DNA of 11,551 bases, taken from an uncultured bacterium. GTDB lineage: Bacteria > Bdellovibrionota_C > UBA2361 > SZUA-149 > CALKYB01. Made by a program: the position numbers and the translations under genes. Of this stretch, positions 7,004 to 11,551 are shown piece by piece; the first letter of the stretch is position 1, and each line of letters opens with the position of its first letter. Below the pieces are notes generated by a model, which saw only the letters and a program-made list of their open reading frames with translations, made no database searches and was not told the DNA's origin. Where the stretch lies: assembly GCA_938022485.1 (NCBI GenBank), contig CALIEE010000280.1, forward strand, positions 1 through 11,551. The letters are read 5' to 3'.

Positions 7004-7975
7004 ATGTTGATAGAGGGTGTTCAAGGTAGTAACTATAAGCAGTGTTCGCCGAATGAACTAATGAATAGCAATGTTTTAACTTCCAGAAAAACTTTTGATA
7101 AGATGAGCGTAGAAGAGCAAATTGGTGGATTTTCAGTTGGTAAAAATACTGGCGGAAGGTCAACTAACCAGAGCCCTGCACTTCCTATCCTAGGAGAGCT
7201 AGAAAAGCAGCTTTTTCGATTGCAGAATTTTTTCCTCCCCTACCCTCAGTTCACAGTTAAGACTCTAAACAGACGCTATGGAAAAAAAGAACTGCCGCTT
7301 AAGATTGAGCTAAAAAGTAGTAACTCGAAATCGATTTTTGGAAATTACAGCGATAAGTACTACATCAAAGTTTACGGACCTCTTTTAAATGACTCCAAGT
7401 ATCCAGGAGTTGAAAGATTAGTTCTAAAAATTGCTAGAAGCTACGCCAAGCAAGCTCGTAAAGAAACGGAAATCGACGAGGAAAGTTTTCTTCAAAGCTC
7501 CTCTGAGTATCAAGAGTTACTAGAACTCTCAGACACACTTAAAGAAAAGGAGCATGCTCAACAGCTAGAAAAAGCTAAAGGCATCAACACCAAGGCCCTC
7601 TGTGATCTCTGGACCAGCATTAGAATGCAGTATTTCCCTGACAGAGAAGACCTGGATGATTACAAGGTAGTTTGGTCAGGGCGCAGACAAACCTCCAGCC
7701 TTGCCTCTTGCAACGTTGAAAGAAAGAGAGTGCAAGTAGCAGCTGCAATGAAAAGACCGGAGAGCATTCCCTTTCTTGAACCTCTACTTTACCATGAGAT
7801 GTGTCACGCTTTTCTGGGTCAGCCGAAAATTGTAAACGGCAGAAGAATTATGCACGGAAAAGATTTTAAAGATTTAGAAAAAAAACATCCTGGAATTGCA
7901 GAGCTAGATCAGTGGATTAAAGCAGGGGGTTGGAAGGATGCTGTCCAACAAGAAGATCAGGAACAAGAGCAGTAG
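7004..7975 (+). CDS. SprT/Spartan-like zinc metalloprotease domain protein
   Basis: The protein has 323 residues. The C-terminal half carries a SprT-like peptidase core: ASCNVERKRVQVAAAM (234-249), then LLYHEMCHAFLG with zinc-binding H264-E-M-C-H268, and a third ligand in MHGKDF (H284). The order HExxHA...HG-x-x-F is that of SprT and eukaryotic Spartan, enzymes linked to cleavage of DNA-crosslinked proteins; that role here is only by analogy. There is no C-terminal Cys4 zinc ribbon, unlike many SprT proteins. The first 65 residues are polar and probably disordered. Residues 66-155 form an unrecognised basic region, and 155-195 is acidic and helical. The tail is Gln/Glu-rich. ATG at 7004 is preceded by AGGGA six bases upstream, a good ribosome-binding site. 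The gene stands alone on the plus strand, diverging from the kinase unit and converging on the pseudokinase gene with a 56-bp gap. Confidence 0.8.
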   Translation: MLIEGVQGSNYKQCSPNELMNSNVLTSRKTFDKMSVEEQIGGFSVGKNTGGRSTNQSPALPILGELEKQLFRLQNFFLPYPQFTVKTLNRRYGKKELPLKIELKSSNSKSIFGNYSDKYYIKVYGPLLNDSKYPGVERLVLKIARSYAKQARKETEIDEESFLQSSSEYQELLELSDTLKEKEHAQQLEKAKGINTKALCDLWTSIRMQYFPDREDLDDYKVVWSGRRQTSSLASCNVERKRVQVAAAMKRPESIPFLEPLLYHEMCHAFLGQPKIVNGRRIMHGKDFKDLEKKHPGIAELDQWIKAGGWKDAVQQEDQEQEQ

Positions 7976-7986
7976 TTTGCTTGGCT

Positions 7987-7997
7987 AGCTATTAGCT
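7987..7997. repeat. Palindrome AGCTA-T-TAGCT between convergent genes
   Basis: This 11-bp perfect dyad lies 11 bp after the protease stop and 34 bp after the pseudokinase stop, in the 56-bp convergent gap. It differs by one base from the 12-bp palindrome at 4123-4134, which also follows a kinase-type gene. No T run makes it a classical terminator, though it may mark a 3' end. Confidence 0.25.
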
Positions 7998-8031
7998 TAA
8001 CTGTTAGGTCAGCTTTCTTAGTCAACTACAC

Positions 8032-11000
8032 CTAGCTTTGAGTTGCCAAGAACTCAATCTTTTCAGTCAAGTCATCAATGAATCCCAAGTCCGTTTCTTC
8101 AGACTTAGCGGTGCGAAGAATATCCATAGCGACTTCAGCATTATCCATTTTGAAAGTTTGATCATAGGCTCTCATACGAACTACCCTGCTTGGGTGCAAT
8201 ACTAGCTGACGAAGTTCTTTTGACCTAGGCTGCCAACCATCCTTCTCCAAATAGCGAGAGAAGTATACATCTAGCTTATTAGACTTCTCAGCATTCACAG
8301 ATGAAAGAAGAAGCTCCTTCACAATACTCCGTGGCGGTTTGGTTGCTAGCCAAGATTTTACAATAGAATCCGAAATTCTGTCTGGATCACTTACCATTGC
8401 TACTAATTGAGCTGTTTGAAGTGCAGATAAACTGGAAGAGTGCTTTCTAACAGCTTTTAATACCGGGATAGCACCCCTATGCTTCCAGCTATACTTGTCC
8501 AAGGCTAAGCCAATGGCTTGAGCACGAACTTCTGAGAATGGATGCAATAGGAGTGATTGAATCTGAGAAGTGCTGAACTCAATCTCCGGCAAAGCTCCGG
8601 ACAAAACCATTAATCTGTTCACTGGCGAAAGCCTCCTCCAGTCACTACCACTAAGTTTATGGGCAATGGCCCAAGAAATATTATCTCCAGTAGGTCGAAG
8701 ACTGACATGACCAAGGATAGCATTTAAAGCCCGTGAGGCTCTCGCTGAATCACTTGAGTAAAGCAATGCTAGCGCTCTGACTCTAAGCTCAGAATCTCTA
8801 GAAATAAATTCATGCAGTTCTTCAGTGTTTTCAAAACCAGGTAACACACCTCGCGTAGCTAACCTTCCTAGTGTTCTGACAGCCGGATGGTAAGCATTGG
8901 AAATTGCCTCATCCTGACCCAAGAGCCTAAAGGCTGCTGAAACCGGAGCCGGTAATTCATAAAGTCTATCTATTGGAAAGCCCTTAAGAATGTTTGCGTA
9001 ACCATCACCACCTGATGCTACGAGAGCAAGTATTACAGCAGCATGAAAACTATGAATTGATTGAGGATTGTTATGAAGCTCTCCTCCCATTAGGGGGCCA
9101 GTGGCTAAGGCAACTACAGTTCTGCGGTCTTCCATGCTAAGGTCTTTTTCCCAGCGGGGATCAAAAGCAATTCTAAGCAACTCAGCGTTAAAGCCAGCAT
9201 CGTTAACTGAGCCAGTTCTGGCAGAACCAACAATTACACTAAGAGCAAATTCATTTTGACTAGACTTTGGATCTACAGCAACTCGAGCAACCTCTTTCAT
9301 TTTGCTGTGTAGGCCTGAGCGCCAAAATTCACTCAGCTGAAGTTCCGAATAGCCTGTCGGAGAGACAACCTCAATCTCTGGTTCTGTAGACGAAGATCGC
9401 TGATAGAAAATGAAGGCGAGCATCATAACTCCAGCAGCAATCAGCCAAAAGAAAAGGTTGGAACCCTTGTGAGCATCATGAACTAAGTCTTTAGCATGAG
9501 CGTGAAGCTCAGCTTCTTCCTGAATAAAATTATTCTCTTGCAGAGAAGCCGCTTCTTCAGCCAGCTGGCGAACTCTAGCCTCTTCTTCAAACTGGGAAAG
9601 TTGTTCTGCATTTTCTGGATCCTGTTTTTGCTTAGCTAGCTGATTTTTAGTTTTTAGGACCTCAAGCTCTTCAGGTTTCTCTTTAGCTGGGGTGGCTTCG
9701 GCCTTTTCACTGCGCCTGAGTATTTCTTGCTTTGATTCATTGTGAGTTTGCTTATTGTGAGCTGGTTTATTCTGGGCGAGTTTAACAGGATTAATGTTAG
9801 CCTGTCGTAACATTTGAGTAGGCTTGTTTAGACTGGGCTGGGCTCTAGAATTCTCAACAGCAGTGGCCCTCAAGGCTTCTTGACTGGATCTTAAGCGCTC
9901 CCTCAAAACATGCTCTCTCAAAGCAAGTTCTTGTTTCCGCTGAGCAGTACTCATTTTTTGTAAATCTCTGCCCTGCTTGGAGAAGGTCTCCATTTCTTCT
10001 TTGGTGCGAACTACAGCCCCTCTAGCTTTCAAAGGATCAACCACTGGCCGAGTCGTTAACTGTTTATTTGACGGATTATTGGCCTGATTATTAGGTTGGG
10101 AGCCTCCAGCTTTTGGCCTAACTCCAGGCCTCATTAATGCGGTACCTTGCCGGTCTCGTTTTACTCTAGCTCTACTATTGCTAGGTTCATTACCCTGCCG
10201 CGGCTTAACGGGACTAACTGCTATATCTTTGGACTCTATGTTCTTAGACTCAGTATGCATAACCTGAGACCTATGACTATCGTCAATGTCTACATTCTTA
10301 TTATAGACTTGTGCTTCCGCTGATTGCTTTACTTTGTTTGTTTTCTTTTTCTTCTTAGTCAAAGGCTCTATCGAGCTGCTTAACTCGGCAAGCACTCTTG
10401 TAAGTTCAGGACGATCCGCTGGCTTCGCTGATGACATCGATGAAAAGAATTCCTGGCTTTTCTTGAATCGACCTATTTGACCTTGCTCGAAGTAAACTCT
10501 GGAAAATATTTGGTTAAAAATTCTTCCTAAACTGTAAACATCAGCAGAGAAACGAACTGCTTCGCCCTCTATAACCTCTGGCGCGAAAGATTTTTGCAAA
10601 TAGCCTTTAGGAAATTGCTCAAGTCCGATCGAAGCTGCAGCCTGAACGCAGGAAGCTCCAACCCCGGCATCCATCAAAGTGAGATCATCTTCAAAACGGC
10701 CATTATGAACTCCAGAGAGCCCGACATTTGCTGCTGTTAAATGCCCATGAGCGATTCCTCGTGCATGCCAGTTTCCAACAGCTTTAAGAAGGTTGCTGGT
10801 CAGATTCCAGGCCCGTTTGGTGGAAAGAGGTTTATCTACTCGAAGTAAATCTTCAAGAGTATAATCTACGAACTCTCTTCTAATCCAAATTTGACCCTCC
10901 AAAACTCCATGATCCACTATCAATGCTCTTAAGTCTGGATAGCTATCAAAAAGCTTCAGTGTATCCTTTACGCGGGTTGTAATACTCTCTGAAAGAGCGA

Positions 11001-11277
11001 CCTCTGGACCAAAAAATCTAATTACTGAAGGAGAGCTTTCACCGGACAACTTTATGACAGGCCGCAAGTCCCAAGAACGAGGTGTTTTGGCTACACCAAT
11101 TATCCCAGCTTCGGGACAAATACTGGAAATCACACGATCAATATGACTGCGTTCAGCTGAAGAGAGAGCCTTTTTGCTAACTATATCAAAAGCGGCTTCA
11201 GGACTAGGGTGCTCATCAAAGATATCACTTTGAGATTCTTGCTTTACTAGTCTCAATTGTGGATGCTTCTTGCCCAA
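8032..11277 (-). CDS. Transmembrane pseudokinase with coiled-coil linker and HEAT-like repeats
   Basis: The protein has 1081 residues. Residues about 55-300 have a protein-kinase fold: the HRDLKPxN site reads HGHLTAAN (177-184), DFG reads DAG (203-205), APE is intact (232-234), as is SADVYSLG (244-251). The catalytic Asp is His179 and the following Lys is Thr181. The Gly-rich loop is unrecognisable and the beta-3 Lys position is probably Arg87. It is therefore very likely catalytically dead and acts as a scaffold or regulator. A long basic linker rich in Lys, Gln and Asn (305-530) contains a heptad-like helix (about 424-475); a second charged helix covers 535-600. One clear membrane helix follows (NLFFWLIAAGVMMLAFIFY, 607-625). 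The outer part (640-1075) is an alpha-solenoid with HEAT-like units, for example SELRVRALALLYS, SEVRAQAIGLALD and SRVVRMRAYDQTF. The start is TTG at 11277: AGGA lies eight bases upstream, no in-frame ATG precedes it, and a stop occurs at 11304. Fold and topology good, function unknown. Confidence 0.85.
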   Translation of the reverse strand: MGKKHPQLRLVKQESQSDIFDEHPSPEAAFDIVSKKALSSAERSHIDRVISSICPEAGIIGVAKTPRSWDLRPVIKLSGESSPSVIRFFGPEVALSESITTRVKDTLKLFDSYPDLRALIVDHGVLEGQIWIRREFVDYTLEDLLRVDKPLSTKRAWNLTSNLLKAVGNWHARGIAHGHLTAANVGLSGVHNGRFEDDLTLMDAGVGASCVQAAASIGLEQFPKGYLQKSFAPEVIEGEAVRFSADVYSLGRIFNQIFSRVYFEQGQIGRFKKSQEFFSSMSSAKPADRPELTRVLAELSSSIEPLTKKKKKTNKVKQSAEAQVYNKNVDIDDSHRSQVMHTESKNIESKDIAVSPVKPRQGNEPSNSRARVKRDRQGTALMRPGVRPKAGGSQPNNQANNPSNKQLTTRPVVDPLKARGAVVRTKEEMETFSKQGRDLQKMSTAQRKQELALREHVLRERLRSSQEALRATAVENSRAQPSLNKPTQMLRQANINPVKLAQNKPAHNKQTHNESKQEILRRSEKAEATPAKEKPEELEVLKTKNQLAKQKQDPENAEQLSQFEEEARVRQLAEEAASLQENNFIQEEAELHAHAKDLVHDAHKGSNLFFWLIAAGVMMLAFIFYQRSSSTEPEIEVVSPTGYSELQLSEFWRSGLHSKMKEVARVAVDPKSSQNEFALSVIVGSARTGSVNDAGFNAELLRIAFDPRWEKDLSMEDRRTVVALATGPLMGGELHNNPQSIHSFHAAVILALVASGGDGYANILKGFPIDRLYELPAPVSAAFRLLGQDEAISNAYHPAVRTLGRLATRGVLPGFENTEELHEFISRDSELRVRALALLYSSDSARASRALNAILGHVSLRPTGDNISWAIAHKLSGSDWRRLSPVNRLMVLSGALPEIEFSTSQIQSLLLHPFSEVRAQAIGLALDKYSWKHRGAIPVLKAVRKHSSSLSALQTAQLVAMVSDPDRISDSIVKSWLATKPPRSIVKELLLSSVNAEKSNKLDVYFSRYLEKDGWQPRSKELRQLVLHPSRVVRMRAYDQTFKMDNAEVAMDILRTAKSEETDLGFIDDLTEKIEFLATQS

Positions 11278-11551
11278 ACGAAAATTCCTAAAAAAACTTA
11301 TTCAAACATTGCTCTCGAAAATGCTGAGAGACGGTCCGAAATACTTCAACCTTAATACTCTATACCCTATAGTCTGGATAAATAAGTGACTTGCTTCATA
11401 AAACTTGAGTCCAAGAATACAAGAATATGAGTTATTTTAGGAGCTTATAGTTCTGGCCCTCTTAAACACAGATCGTTCTTTGGCCAGTAAAGGGAAAATT
11501 CCTTTGTTCTAAGCTCTCTGCTCAATCAGTAAATTAACTTGTTCCAATAAG
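11278..11551. other. Intergenic region upstream of the pseudokinase gene
   Basis: These 274 bp to the window edge hold no convincing gene. Seen: the TTTAGGA ribosome-binding site of the pseudokinase gene (around 11286-11292); a small dyad CTATA-CCC-TATAG (11360-11372) in an AT-rich stretch that could hold a -10 region; and a 5-bp-arm hairpin AAAGG-N7-CCTTT (11489-11505). On the minus strand, 13 open codons from the edge end in TAG at 11509. This could be the end of another minus-strand gene whose 3' hairpin is the AAAGG dyad, but it is too short to judge. No promoter with good boxes was found. Confidence 0.4.

Noticed and set aside
11509..11550. Thirteen open codons ending in TAG on the minus strand at the right edge, possible end of an upstream gene
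   Set aside because: Too short to distinguish from chance; needs sequence beyond the window.
1..11551. CRISPR array, insertion sequence, integrase, toxin-antitoxin or phage genes
   Set aside because: No regularly spaced direct repeats, transposase or integrase motifs were seen on either strand.

Overview
This 11.5 kb, AT-leaning window (roughly 43% GC by eye) looks like the chromosome of a Gram-negative-type bacterium with a large regulatory repertoire. The evidence is a set of Tad-pilus pseudopilin-like genes, two long membrane-spanning Hanks-type kinase-fold proteins, and occasional TTG starts. This combination is common in deltaproteobacterial/Bdellovibrionota-like and other predatory, multicellular or symbiotic lineages. 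The sequence alone does not fix the taxon, and no rRNA, tRNA, mobile element or CRISPR array was seen.

Layout. Positions 1-3921, minus strand, hold a three-gene Tad-like cluster. It reads right to left: a small TadE-like pseudopilin (3355-3921), a 777-aa TadG-like protein with a von Willebrand A domain (930-3263), and a second, longer TadE-like protein (894 to beyond position 1). The last one has no stop inside the window and is easily missed. Upstream on the same strand is a 798-aa Ser/Thr kinase with intact catalytic motifs, one probable membrane segment, about six ankyrin repeats and a beta-rich C-terminal domain (4183-6579). Before it come a doubtful 65-codon ORF and a leader containing two strong hairpins.

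Positions 6792-7003 form a divergent control region with a consensus -35 box and an 8-bp-arm inverted repeat. The plus-strand gene at 7004-7975 encodes a SprT/Spartan-like zinc metalloprotease. It converges on a 1081-aa minus-strand protein (8032-11277) with a pseudokinase domain (catalytic Asp replaced by His), a long basic coiled-coil linker, one membrane segment and an extracytoplasmic HEAT-like solenoid.

How it may work together (inference). The Tad-type proteins would be processed and exported as minor components or the tip of a surface fibre, with the Cys-rich vWA protein as the adhesive or sensing part. The two kinase-fold proteins share one layout: cytoplasmic kinase fold, basic linker, single membrane segment, outer-side repeat solenoid. 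One looks active and the other dead, so they could be receptor-like partners that sense envelope or surface state. A 9-bp word, TAGGGCAGT, occurs about 50-60 bp upstream of both the kinase unit and the Tad unit, next to dyads. That hints at shared control, but nothing in the sequence proves a functional link.
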